Notes: generated by a model not told the origin, from the letters alone. Shown: positions 1 through 7,325, numbered from the stretch's first letter. The stretch is 22,654 nt of DNA from Streptomyces sp. NRRL B-1347 (GCF_000720325.1 NZ_JOJM01000093.1:1-22654); one strand, 5' to 3'. Numbers and translations: made by a program.

Positions 1-25
1 GCTCGGAGATGTGTATAAGAGACAG
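1..25 (+). other. Nextera transposase adapter remnant (non-genomic)
   Basis: Bases 7-25 are the 19-base Tn5 mosaic end used in tagmentation libraries. Bases 1-6 (GCTCGG) match the preceding bases of the Read 2 transposase adapter. Genomic sequence therefore begins at about base 26. The stop codon of the first gene (28-30) lies just inside the genomic part. Confidence 0.97.
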
Positions 26-27
26 GG

Positions 28-3000
28 TCAGGGGGTGCGGGGTGGGGCGAAGCGCCAGGGTGGGGAGAGGGTGCCTTCTGGGGTGAGGCCGTAGTGGGGG
101 AGGTCGCGCCAGCGGGGGTCGGTGCGGGCGCGGAGGGTGGACCAGGTGGGGAGGGACGCGTCGTGGCCCGCGTCGACCGCCAGGCGGTAGAGGCGGTCGG
201 CCTCGGCCGGGGAGCCGCGGTGGGCGCAGAGGTGGGCCAGGTCGGCCAGGGCCTCGACGTGGCCCGCGTGGGCGGCGGCGCGGGCGTGGTGTTCGGCGGC
301 CTCGTGGTCGCCGGACTGCTGTTTGAGGCGGGCCAGTTCGCCGAGGGCCTGGGTGCGGCCCTGGTCGGCGGCGCGCTGGTAGAGCCGCTCGGCCTCCGGC
401 TTGCGGCCGTCCGACTCCCAGAGCCGGGCCAGTTGGAGCAGGACGCGCCCGCCGCCGGCCGCGGCCAGGCGCTCGGCGCCCTCGCTGTCGCCGCTCTTCT
501 CGCGGCGCAGGACGAACTCGTGGAGCACCTGGGCGTCCCCGGCCCGCGCGGCACGGAGGACGAGCGCCTCGGCATCCGACGTGTCGCCGGACTTCTCGCG
601 CAGGCGGGCGAGGAGGACGAGCGCGCCGGAGTTGCCCGCGAGGTTGGCGGTGTGGGCCAGGCGCTCGGCGCCCTCGGAGTCGCTGTTCTTCTCGCGCAGC
701 CAGGACAGTTCGAGGAGCGCGAAGGTGCTGCCGCCGCCCGCCGCGCCGCACGCCATGCTCTCGGCCTCCGCGCCCGCCCCCTCCTCCTCCTTGAGCAGGG
801 CGAGGTGGGCCAGCGCGTCCGTGCTGCCGTACGCGGCGGCGCTGCGGTACAGGCGCACCGCGGCCTGGCGGTCCCCGGCCTTCTCGCGCAGCCGGGCCAG
901 CTCGGTCATGGCGTACACGCTGCCCTGGCGCACGGCCGTGCCCAGGAACCGCTCCGCCCCTTCGCTGTCGCCCCACCGCCGCTTCAGCCGGGCCAGTTCG
1001 GTGAGGGCGAAGATGCTGCCCGCGGCCGCGGCGAGGTCGAGGGCGCGGGCCGCGCCCTCCCGGTCCCCGGCCTGCCGCCGCGCCCCGGCGAGGCGGAACG
1101 CGGGGCGCACCTTGCCCCGGGCGGCGGCCGCGCGGACCAGACGCTCCGCCGCCGCGCCGTCGCCCGCCTTCTCGCGCAGGCCCACCAGGTCGGAGAGCGC
1201 GTACGTGCTGCCGGTCTGGGCCAGGGCGAGGAAGGCGAGTTCCTCGGCGCCCTGCCGGTCCCCCGCCTCCTCCCGGGACCGGGCGAGCCCGGCGTACGTC
1301 CTGATCTTTCCCGTGGCGGCGGCGTTCCGCGTCAGGCGCTGGGCGCCCTCCTCGTCCCCGGCCTCCTGGCGGAGCCGGACGAGCCGGGTCAGGGACGAGC
1401 TGTCGCCCTGGTTGGCGGCCTCGTGGGCGAGTTCCTCCGCCCGGCCGGGCTCGCCCTTGAGCTGGCGCAGGCGGACGAGTTCCCAGCGCGCCCTGTGGTC
1501 GTCCTCCCAGGCGGCCTCGTAGAAGTCCTTCGCCCGGTCGAGGTCTCCGACGCCCTCGGCGAGGCGGCCCAACTCGGGCCGCACGTCGGTGTTTCCGGCC
1601 TTCAGGGCCCTGCCGTAGAGGGACGCGGCGATCTGGAGGCGCCCCCTGCGCTGCGCGGCGCGCGCGAGGGCGACGCTGTCGTCGGTGTGCGGGCAGCGGC
1701 GGATCGCCGCGCTCCAGAACGAGGCCGGGGGGCTCATCAGGCGGCGGTCGACGCGGCCGTACTGCTCCAGGTAGTCCGCGAGCCGGTAGGCGCGGTCCGT
1801 GGGCGCGCCGCTCCGGGACGCCACGGGCGTCAGCGGGCCCGGCACCCCGTGGCACGGCATGGCGCAGTACGCCAGGGCCTCCTCCAGCCAGCCGCTGCCG
1901 CGCAGGCCACGCTCCTGGTCCCGCAGATAGCCGTCGGCGGCCTCGGCGAGCAACTCGTGCGGGAGCGCGGGGCCGTGGCCCAGCCTGCGGTAGTCCATGG
2001 CGGCGTGGATGAGCGCCTTCTCCGCCGGGGGCGCGCACAGATAGCGGCGCATGAGCTCCGGGACGCCGGCGAGGAACTGGGTGATCTCCCCGTCGGTCGC
2101 CCCGGCGAGGGCGCTGGCGAGGCGCGGGTCGTCGTGCGCGCGCCGCCGTGCCTGGCGCAGGTCGTGCTCGGTGAACGCCTTGGGCACCACGACGCACCGG
2201 CCGAGCCCGGTGAGGAGCTTGCGCTGCTGCTCGAAGCGGTCGTCCGCGCCGGTGGCGGAGGGCAGCGTCAGGGTCTCCCAGAACCGGGGCCAGATGGTGG
2301 CCAGGACGAGGACCGGGCCGCGCCGCCGGTCGGTCAGGAGCGAGCGCAGGCCCGCGGCGATGCCCTCGGCGGTCTTGGCGTCGGGGGCGAGGAGGTAGTG
2401 CTGGATCTCGTTCAGCCAGATCACCGTCTGCGCGCCGGCCTCGGCGAGGTGCACGAGCGCGGCGTCCGGGCGCGTGGGGTCGAAGGGGTGCCACACCCGC
2501 CACCCGGGCGGAAGGCGTCGCAAAACCTCCCAGCAGGCGCGGGTCTTGCCGGTCGAGGACTCGCCGACCAGCGTGACCATGAGGCTCTCGCCGCCGGTCG
2601 CCCGGTCGACGTACGCGCCGAGCGCCGCGTCGTGGTCCCTCGGTACGTACGCGGGCAGCCGCGGCAGGGACCGCTCGCCGGGCACGCTGATCGCCCGGTG
2701 CACCTCGAGGGCGAAGGGGTCGAGGTCGACGACGGGGCTGCCCAGCGGCTGGGCGAGCTGGGCGGCGACCCACATGCGCCGCACCCGCGTCCCCACCCGG
2801 CCGGGGTCGCGGGCCGCCCACCGGGCGAGGAGGAGGGCGACGGAGACGACGTCCTCCTGCCCCGTGGGGAGCTCGGTGGAGCCGATGATCCGGTGGATGG
2901 TGGCCTTCGACGGGCTGCCCGGGAGGGCGTCGTCCTGCCCGATCTCCTCCGCCATGCGCTGGGTCGCGGGCGCGCCGGCGTCCACGTAGAGCTGGTAGAC

Positions 3001-3099
3001 GTACTCCTTCAAGTCCCGCAGCGGCGCCGGAGTCACGCCCAGCGGCTGCGGGATCCGTCGCTGGCTCCCTTGCCGCACACCACTCTTGCGACCGGTCAT
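28..3099 (-). CDS. P-loop NTPase with HTH-like N-terminus and TPR-like repeat C-terminus
   Basis: This is a large cytoplasmic protein of 1023 residues. The N-terminal ~100 residues are helical and Arg-rich and resemble the helix-turn-helix-like segment that precedes NTPase domains in some Streptomyces proteins. A P-loop follows at about 179-186 (GESSTGKT). The Walker B-like strand VIWLNEIQ (about 226-233) has Asn where Asp is usual. From about 476 to 990 there are roughly sixteen 32-residue helical repeats with the recurring core LARLREKAGD..AERL, as in TPR/Sel1 solenoids. This layout of switch-like ATPase plus repeat sensor is that of STAND-type NTPases; that assignment is inference. I chose the ATG at 3099 because AAGGA lies 7 bases upstream. 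The longer GTG start at 3144 has no Shine-Dalgarno sequence. The stop is 3 bases from the adapter, so the gene is complete. A small membrane-peptide gene lies 83 bases upstream on the same strand. No substrate or partner can be named. Confidence 0.85.
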   Translation of the reverse strand: MTGRKSGVRQGSQRRIPQPLGVTPAPLRDLKEYVYQLYVDAGAPATQRMAEEIGQDDALPGSPSKATIHRIIGSTELPTGQEDVVSVALLLARWAARDPGRVGTRVRRMWVAAQLAQPLGSPVVDLDPFALEVHRAISVPGERSLPRLPAYVPRDHDAALGAYVDRATGGESLMVTLVGESSTGKTRACWEVLRRLPPGWRVWHPFDPTRPDAALVHLAEAGAQTVIWLNEIQHYLLAPDAKTAEGIAAGLRSLLTDRRRGPVLVLATIWPRFWETLTLPSATGADDRFEQQRKLLTGLGRCVVVPKAFTEHDLRQARRRAHDDPRLASALAGATDGEITQFLAGVPELMRRYLCAPPAEKALIHAAMDYRRLGHGPALPHELLAEAADGYLRDQERGLRGSGWLEEALAYCAMPCHGVPGPLTPVASRSGAPTDRAYRLADYLEQYGRVDRRLMSPPASFWSAAIRRCPHTDDSVALARAAQRRGRLQIAASLYGRALKAGNTDVRPELGRLAEGVGDLDRAKDFYEAAWEDDHRARWELVRLRQLKGEPGRAEELAHEAANQGDSSSLTRLVRLRQEAGDEEGAQRLTRNAAATGKIRTYAGLARSREEAGDRQGAEELAFLALAQTGSTYALSDLVGLREKAGDGAAAERLVRAAAARGKVRPAFRLAGARRQAGDREGAARALDLAAAAGSIFALTELARLKRRWGDSEGAERFLGTAVRQGSVYAMTELARLREKAGDRQAAVRLYRSAAAYGSTDALAHLALLKEEEGAGAEAESMACGAAGGGSTFALLELSWLREKNSDSEGAERLAHTANLAGNSGALVLLARLREKSGDTSDAEALVLRAARAGDAQVLHEFVLRREKSGDSEGAERLAAAGGGRVLLQLARLWESDGRKPEAERLYQRAADQGRTQALGELARLKQQSGDHEAAEHHARAAAHAGHVEALADLAHLCAHRGSPAEADRLYRLAVDAGHDASLPTWSTLRARTDPRWRDLPHYGLTPEGTLSPPWRFAPPRTP
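130..1674 (-). repeat. About sixteen 96-bp (32-residue) coding repeats
   Basis: Within the NTPase gene the protein repeats every 32 residues, equal to 96 bp. Each unit has a Leu-rich helix A, a Gly-Asp turn, and a helix B carrying Ala-Glu-Arg-Leu. Units differ at many positions, so this is an old protein solenoid and not a recent perfect tandem array. The 32-residue period is slightly shorter than canonical TPR (34) or Sel1 (36). Boundaries are approximate. Confidence 0.75.
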
Positions 3100-3182
3100 C
3101 GAAGCATCCTTGCGTGAGGGAGGCGCGGCCGCCGGGAGAGTCACGGATTCGGCCGCGGACGGGTGTCCGGGGAGGGAGCCGC

Positions 3183-3305
3183 TCAGGACACCAGGGCCCG
3201 GAAGGTCTCGTCGGCGGCCGCTGCGACGAGGGCGGACACGAGACCGCTGAGGACGAATCCCAGCAGGGTCAGCCGCTCACGACGGCTCAGGGGGCGTCGG
3301 GGCAT
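3183..3305 (-). CDS. Small single-pass membrane peptide (40 aa)
   Basis: This is a 40-residue ORF with an excellent ribosome binding site: AGGAG ends 7 bases before the ATG. The N-terminus is strongly basic (MPRRPLSRRERL). A hydrophobic stretch of about 20 residues follows (LTLLGFVLSGLVSALVAAAA), then a short mixed tail. This predicts an inner-membrane peptide with its N-terminus inside. It lies 83 bases upstream of the repeat-NTPase on the same strand, so the two could be co-transcribed. It is also 128 bases downstream of the dehydrogenase. I do not recognise the family with confidence; short proteins of this style exist in streptomycetes under domain-of-unknown-function names. It could be an effector or toxin-like partner of the NTPase, but nothing in the sequence proves it. 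Confidence 0.6.
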   Translation of the reverse strand: MPRRPLSRRERLTLLGFVLSGLVSALVAAAADETFRALVS

Positions 3306-3410
3306 GACGGGGCTCCTGTTTCGGTGCGCTCGGGGCGGCCGAACGGATCGCCGGCCGGGAACCACTGTCGCGGACCGGCGTGCGCCGTGGACGAGTTGAG
3401 ACGAGCCGCG

Positions 3411-3424
3411 CCGCCCCAGGGCGG
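3411..3424. terminator. Weak GC hairpin after the dehydrogenase gene
   Basis: A 5-bp stem CCGCC/GGCGG with a 4-base loop lies 10 bases past the stop codon of the short-chain dehydrogenase. There is no T-run. It may be a weak terminator or may have no function. Confidence 0.25.
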
Positions 3425-3433
3425 ACGGCGTGC

Positions 3434-4189
3434 TCAGGTCGTGAAGCCGCCGTCGATGTTGATCGTCGCTCCCGTGACGTACGCGGACTCCGGCCCGGCC
3501 AAGTACACGATCAGGCCCGTCATTTCGTCCGCGCTCGCGTACCGGGAGGCCGGGGTCAGGCCGGTCATGACGTCGGCGAAGGGGCCCTCGGGCGGGTTGG
3601 TGTCGGTCGCGACCGGGCCCGGCTGGACGTTGTTGACGGTGATGGCGCGCGGGCCCAGCTCCCGGGCGAGCGCGCGGGTGAAGCCCGCGACGGCGGCCTT
3701 GGTCAGGGCGTACGTCGTGCCGTTCGGGAACGGCATCCGGTCGGCGAAGACGCTGCCGATCGTGATGATCCGGCCGCCGTCGCCCAGGTGCCGCAGGGCC
3801 TCCTGCGAGGCCACCCACACCGCCCGTACGTTGACCGCGACGTCCCGGTCGAAGTCGTCGACGGTCAGTTCGCCGAGCGGGCCCATCGTGCCGATGCCCG
3901 CGTTGTTCACCAAGATGTCCAGGCGGCCGAAGGCGGCCACCGTGCCGGTGACCGCGGCGCGGACCGCCTCCGCGTCGCCCGAGTCCGCCGCGATCGCCAC
4001 CGCCTTGCCGCCCTCGGCCTCGATGTCCGCGACGACGCCGTCCGCGCGGCCGGGCGAGGAGTGGTACGTGATCGCCACGGCCGCGCCCTCGCGGGCGAGG
4101 CGGCGGGCGATGGCCGCGCCGATGCCCCGGCTGCCGCCGGTCACCAGGGCGGCCTTGCCACTGAGGGATCCGTCCCGCGTGCTCGTCAT
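3434..4189 (-). CDS. SDR-family NAD(P)-dependent oxidoreductase
   Basis: This is a classical short-chain dehydrogenase/reductase of 251 residues, the usual family length, with a single Rossmann domain. Visible motifs are the dinucleotide-binding TGGSRGIG at 17-24, NNAG at 95-98, and the catalytic tetrad Asn120, Ser146, Tyr160 and Lys164 in YALTK. The C-terminal INIDGG motif is also present. Such enzymes reduce or oxidise a carbonyl/alcohol with NAD(P)H; the substrate is not readable from the sequence. I chose the ATG at 4189 because GAGGGG lies 7 bases upstream and the protein then begins just before the Rossmann fold. A longer in-frame start at 4384 would run into the divergent marR gene. 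The divergent MarR regulator and the shared palindromes suggest induction by a small ligand, possibly the enzyme's substrate. Confidence 0.93.
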   Translation of the reverse strand: MTSTRDGSLSGKAALVTGGSRGIGAAIARRLAREGAAVAITYHSSPGRADGVVADIEAEGGKAVAIAADSGDAEAVRAAVTGTVAAFGRLDILVNNAGIGTMGPLGELTVDDFDRDVAVNVRAVWVASQEALRHLGDGGRIITIGSVFADRMPFPNGTTYALTKAAVAGFTRALARELGPRAITVNNVQPGPVATDTNPPEGPFADVMTGLTPASRYASADEMTGLIVYLAGPESAYVTGATINIDGGFTT

Positions 4190-4225
4190 TCCGCTGCCCC
4201 TCTTCGGTGCTCCGGTGGCCCGCCA

Positions 4226-4292
4226 GGTTGACGCGTCAACCCGCGTCAACCCGACGCTAGACCCGGCAGGTTGATACGTCAACCTTGACGCG
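4226..4292. promoter_or_regulatory. MarR operator cluster between the SDR and marR genes
   Basis: There are two 16-bp inverted repeats: GGTTGACGCGTCAACC at 4226-4241 (perfect) and GGTTGATACGTCAACC at 4269-4284 (perfect 6-bp arms). Their centres are 43 bp apart, about four helical turns. Extra half-sites are GCGTCAACC at 4243-4251, exactly 10 bp after the same half-site in the first palindrome, and TTGACGCG at 4285-4292. The second palindrome covers the -35 elements of both divergent promoters. The first lies just downstream of the predicted SDR transcription start. This is the layout expected for a MarR protein repressing itself and its neighbour. Confidence 0.8.
4254..4282 (-). promoter_or_regulatory. 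Predicted promoter of the SDR gene
   Basis: On the minus strand a TTGACG -35 box (4277-4282) is separated by 17 bases from a TAGCGT -10 box (4254-4259). This fits the main actinomycete vegetative sigma factor. Transcription would begin near 4247 and leave a leader of about 58 bases. The -35 box lies inside the second palindrome. Confidence 0.65.
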
Positions 4293-4298
4293 TAGAAT
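4271..4298 (+). promoter_or_regulatory. Predicted promoter of marR giving a leaderless mRNA
   Basis: A TTGATA -35 box (4271-4276) and a TAGAAT -10 box (4293-4298) are separated by 16 bases. Only six bases separate the -10 box from the ATG at 4305, so transcription should start at or next to the start codon. No Shine-Dalgarno sequence is present, consistent with leaderless translation. Confidence 0.65.
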
Positions 4299-4304
4299 CG
4301 CGCC

Positions 4305-4805
4305 ATGAGCGATCCCGGGTGGCTGAGCGACGAACAACAGCGCGCGTGGCGGAGCTTCGTCACCCTGCACACGGCTCTGCTCACGCGCCTGAACGCGCAC
4401 CTCCAGGAGGAGGGCGGCCTGTCGTCCGCCGACTACCAGATCCTGGTCGCGCTCTCCGAGGCGCCGCACGGCCGCGCCAGGGCCACCGCCCTGGGCCGCG
4501 AGACCGGCTGGGAGAAGAGCCGCCTCTCGCACCACCTGAGCCGCATGGAGCGGCGCGGCCTGCTGCGTCGCGAGGCGTGCGCGGACGACACCAGGTACTC
4601 CGACGTCGTCCTGACCGGCGCCGGGCGCGCGGCGATAGAGGCGGCGGCGCCGCGCCACGTCGCGCACGTGCGCGAGTGGTTCGTGGACGCGATGACGCCC
4701 GAGCAGCTCGCCGTCTTCGGTGACCTGTGCGACGCCGTGGTGACCAAGGTGCGGATGCCCACGGACGGGCCCTGCCGGATCGGTTTTGAGCCGACCGGGG
4801 CCTGA
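4305..4805 (+). CDS. MarR-family transcriptional regulator
   Basis: This 166-residue protein has the usual MarR length and layout: N-terminal dimerisation helix, winged helix-turn-helix at roughly 40-115, and a C-terminal dimerisation helix. The recognition-helix region reads ALGRETGWEKSRLSHHLSRM, followed by the wing ERRGLLRREACADDTRYSDV. These proteins are dimeric, bind palindromic DNA and are usually released by a small phenolic or other ligand. The gene is divergent from the SDR gene, and the shared 115-bp gap carries palindromes suited to a MarR dimer. It is therefore the likely repressor of both genes. The start is set by the -10 box six bases upstream. A family member acting as an activator cannot be excluded. 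Confidence 0.93.
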   Translation: MSDPGWLSDEQQRAWRSFVTLHTALLTRLNAHLQEEGGLSSADYQILVALSEAPHGRARATALGRETGWEKSRLSHHLSRMERRGLLRREACADDTRYSDVVLTGAGRAAIEAAAPRHVAHVREWFVDAMTPEQLAVFGDLCDAVVTKVRMPTDGPCRIGFEPTGA

Positions 4806-4945
4806 AGTCCTCGTCCCGGGCCCTTTTGCCCCTACGCTCGTTGATCCCCTCAGTGCGGTGTGAGCGGTGCCCGAGCGGCATGGAGGCATGGATCGACAGT
4901 GCTGCCCGGCGTCGGCCTCCCGAGGGCAGGTGAGCGGAGAGCCCC

Positions 4946-6391
4946 GTGCGCATGACCGACCTTCAGCGTTGCGAGATCCGTCCCGGGCGGCTCGTGGAGT
5001 GGACGCTGCACCCGGCCGCGGTGGGGGCCGCGCGGGACCTGCCCGACGACGTCAGGCCGCCCGCCTACGTACAGGAGTCGCACATCCGCACCTCGCGTAC
5101 GGTGCGTGAGGACGGCCTGTTCGTGCCGACCTGGCTCGGCACCGTCTTCGACCTGCCGGGGCAGGTGGACCTCGACGTGCTCCAGGGCGCCCTGCGGGCC
5201 TGGACGCTGCGGCACGAGACGCTGCGCAGCGGCTTCCGCTGGGCGGGCGACGAGATGCGGCGCTTCACCCTGGCCGCCGACGCCGTCGCGCTGCACCGCG
5301 CGGACGGCGGCACGTTCACGGACGCCGCGACCCTGACCCGCTATCTCCAAGACCGCTTCGACACCGCTGCGGACGCGTTGACCTGGCCGAACTTCATCTT
5401 CACCGCGATCGTCCGGGACGACGGGGCGACCGTGTGCATGGCGTTCGACCACAGCAACGTCGACGCGTACTCGGTCCACCGCATCACCGCCGAGATCCAC
5501 GAGCTGTACGCCGCCGGGCTCCGGGGCGGCGCCGTGGCGGCCGCGCCGGTCGCCAGCTACGTCGACTTCTGCGCGAGCGAGCGCACCGACGCCGACCGGA
5601 TCGACCACACGCACGCCGTCGTGGCCCGCTGGCGGGAGTTCATCGGCAGGTGCGACGGCAAGCTGCCGAACTTCCCCGTCGACCTCGGCCTCGACCCCGA
5701 GGGCCCGCTGCCCGAGCAGCGGCTGCTGCACGAGATGCTCGTGGGCGACGCGGAGGCCGCCGCCTTCGAGACGTACTGCCGCCCCTACGGCGGGAGCCTC
5801 GTCGGCGTGCTCGCGGCCGTCGCCCTCATCACCCGGGACATCAGCGGCCTGCGGGTGTACCGCACGGTCGTGCCGTTCCACACCCGGGTGCGCTCCCAGT
5901 GGGCCGAATCGGTGGGCTGGTACGTGGGCGGGGCGCCGATCGAGGTGCCCATCGCCGAGGCCGCGGACTTCGACGACGCGCTGCGGATGGTCCGCGCCGC
6001 CCTGCGCGAGGCGAGGCCGCTGTCGCGGATGCCGATCGCCCGGGTGCTCCCGCTGCTCGGCGCCGACTTCCGGCCCACGTCACCCGACCTGTACTCGATC
6101 GTCAGTTACGTCGACACGCGGGCGATCCCGGGTGCGGAGCGGTGGCAGGAGCTGAAGGCGTACGGGCTGATCCGGGTGTCGTACGGCGACCAGGTGTGCG
6201 CGTGGATCACGCGCCTTCACGAGGGGCTCCAGTTCGCCTGCCGCTACCCGGACACCGACGCGGCGTACAAGAACATGCGGCTCGTGGTGGAGCGGCTGCG
6301 GGAGCGGATCGTGGAGGTGGCGGGGGCGGTGCCGGGCCGGGGCAGGACCGTGCGGGCCGAGGGCGTGTCGCGGTTCAACCCGGTGTCGTAG
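4946..6391 (+). CDS. Stand-alone condensation-domain protein (NRPS C-domain/acyltransferase-like)
   Basis: This 481-residue protein spans one whole condensation domain with no adenylation or carrier domain attached. The N-terminal half has the C-domain hallmark RHETLRSGF (89-97). The catalytic-motif region reads FDHSNVDAYS (167-176). Compared with the canonical HHxxxDG motif, the first His is Asp168, the presumed catalytic second His169 and the Asp173 are kept, and Gly is Ala174. C-domains and PapA-type acyltransferases join an acyl or aminoacyl group on a carrier protein to an amine or alcohol. This protein could do so in trans, but no NRPS or PKS gene is in the window. The GTG at 4946 is 5 bases after GGAGA; an ATG at 4952 is also possible. 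The 3' end overlaps the convergent LysR gene by 17 bp. The 140 bp upstream show no convincing promoter. Confidence 0.85.
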   Translation: MRMTDLQRCEIRPGRLVEWTLHPAAVGAARDLPDDVRPPAYVQESHIRTSRTVREDGLFVPTWLGTVFDLPGQVDLDVLQGALRAWTLRHETLRSGFRWAGDEMRRFTLAADAVALHRADGGTFTDAATLTRYLQDRFDTAADALTWPNFIFTAIVRDDGATVCMAFDHSNVDAYSVHRITAEIHELYAAGLRGGAVAAAPVASYVDFCASERTDADRIDHTHAVVARWREFIGRCDGKLPNFPVDLGLDPEGPLPEQRLLHEMLVGDAEAAAFETYCRPYGGSLVGVLAAVALITRDISGLRVYRTVVPFHTRVRSQWAESVGWYVGGAPIEVPIAEAADFDDALRMVRAALREARPLSRMPIARVLPLLGADFRPTSPDLYSIVSYVDTRAIPGAERWQELKAYGLIRVSYGDQVCAWITRLHEGLQFACRYPDTDAAYKNMRLVVERLRERIVEVAGAVPGRGRTVRAEGVSRFNPVS

Positions 6392-7295
6392 GGCCCGGCT
6401 CCGCGTCGGCCGGGGCGAGGACCGCCGCCGCGAGATGGCCGCGGAACCAGCGGTGGCCCGGGTCGGCGTCGTTGCGCGGGTGCCAGGCCATGCCCAGGTC
6501 GATCGGCGGCAGCGGCAGCGGCACGGGGAAGGTCCGCAGGCCCAGGGCCTCGGTCGCGCCGGGCAGCAAGCCGGGCAGGGTGAGGGCGACGAGGTCGGTG
6601 TCGCGGGCCAGCATCAGCGCGCTGGTGTGGCTGGGGACGACGACCGCGACCCGGCGGCTCAGGCCGAGCTTCGCCAGCTCCGTGTCGATGGGCCCGTGGC
6701 GCTTGCCGAGCCGGGAGATGCCGATGTGCCCTGCCTCGGCGAAGCGGCGGGCGTCGAGCGGCCCGTCGAACAGCGGGTGACCGGCGCGGGCGGCGCCGAC
6801 CAGGGTGAGCCGGACGAGCTGCCGGGAGCGGGTCTCGGGGTCCAGGTGCGCGAGGACGCCCAGTTCGACGTCCAGGAAGCCCTGGCGCAGCGCGGGCCCG
6901 CCCTCCCCCGACTCCGGCAGGAACACCACGTCCACGCCCGGGGCCTCCGCGTGGACGCGCTCGGTCAGGGGCGCGGCCAGGCCCGCCTGGAGCAGGTCGA
7001 TGGCCTGCACGGTGAAGGTCCGCTGGAGGTGCCGGGCGGCGAAGCCCGCGCCGGGGCGCAGCACGTCGTCGCAGCCGCGCAGCAACGCGCCCACTTCTTC
7101 GCGGAGTTCGAGGGCCCTCGGCGTGGGGACCATGCCCTGGCCCGCGCGGACCAGGAGGGGATCGCCGACGGCGCGGCGGAGCCGGGCGAGGGTGCGGCTG
7201 GCCGCCGCGGGGGACGTGCCGAGCCGCTCCGCGGCGCGCGTCACGCTGTTCTCCTGGAGCAGGGCGTCCAAAGCACGCAGCAGATTCAGATCCAT
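6375..7295 (-). CDS. LysR-family transcriptional regulator
   Basis: This is a 306-residue LysR-type regulator of normal length. Residues 1-60 form the winged helix-turn-helix, beginning MDLNLLRALDALLQENSVTR and followed by AAERLGTSPAAASRTLARLR. The rest is the periplasmic-binding-like effector domain, with the usual (A)RAGHPLF-type segment. I chose the ATG at 7295 because AGGAGG lies just upstream and LysR proteins normally begin right before the HTH. The longer start at 7331 would add 12 residues with no family match. The gene is divergent from the YncE-like propeller gene, with an inverted repeat in the gap, so the propeller gene is its likely target. The 3' end overlaps the condensation-domain gene tail to tail by 17 bp. 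Confidence 0.93.
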   Translation of the reverse strand: MDLNLLRALDALLQENSVTRAAERLGTSPAAASRTLARLRRAVGDPLLVRAGQGMVPTPRALELREEVGALLRGCDDVLRPGAGFAARHLQRTFTVQAIDLLQAGLAAPLTERVHAEAPGVDVVFLPESGEGGPALRQGFLDVELGVLAHLDPETRSRQLVRLTLVGAARAGHPLFDGPLDARRFAEAGHIGISRLGKRHGPIDTELAKLGLSRRVAVVVPSHTSALMLARDTDLVALTLPGLLPGATEALGLRTFPVPLPLPPIDLGMAWHPRNDADPGHRWFRGHLAAAVLAPADAEPGPTTPG

Positions 7296-7325
7296 CGGCC
7301 CTCCTGAGCGGCACTTTTGCGTGGA

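Noticed and set aside
130..1674. CRISPR-like or minisatellite array
   Set aside because: The 96-bp periodicity is a diverged protein repeat in one continuous frame; there are no identical repeats with unique spacers.
94..3117. A 1007-codon open frame on the plus strand opposite the repeat-NTPase
   Set aside because: It is antisense shadow created by high GC and third-position bias. It is Gly/Ala/Arg/Val-rich with no domain, and the minus-strand frame has a P-loop and ordered repeats.
3100..3144. Longer GTG start for the repeat-NTPase
   Set aside because: It has no Shine-Dalgarno sequence and adds 15 low-information residues. The ATG at 3099 has AAGGA at good spacing.
4790..4830. Terminator after marR (CCGGGG ... 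CCCGGG followed by TTTT)
   Set aside because: The possible stem is only about 5 bp with a long, unpaired loop that includes the stop codon. It is not convincing.
4867..5109. An 80-codon frame upstream of and overlapping the condensation gene
   Set aside because: It overlaps the real gene in another frame, is Arg/Ala-rich, and has no domain or good ribosome binding site.
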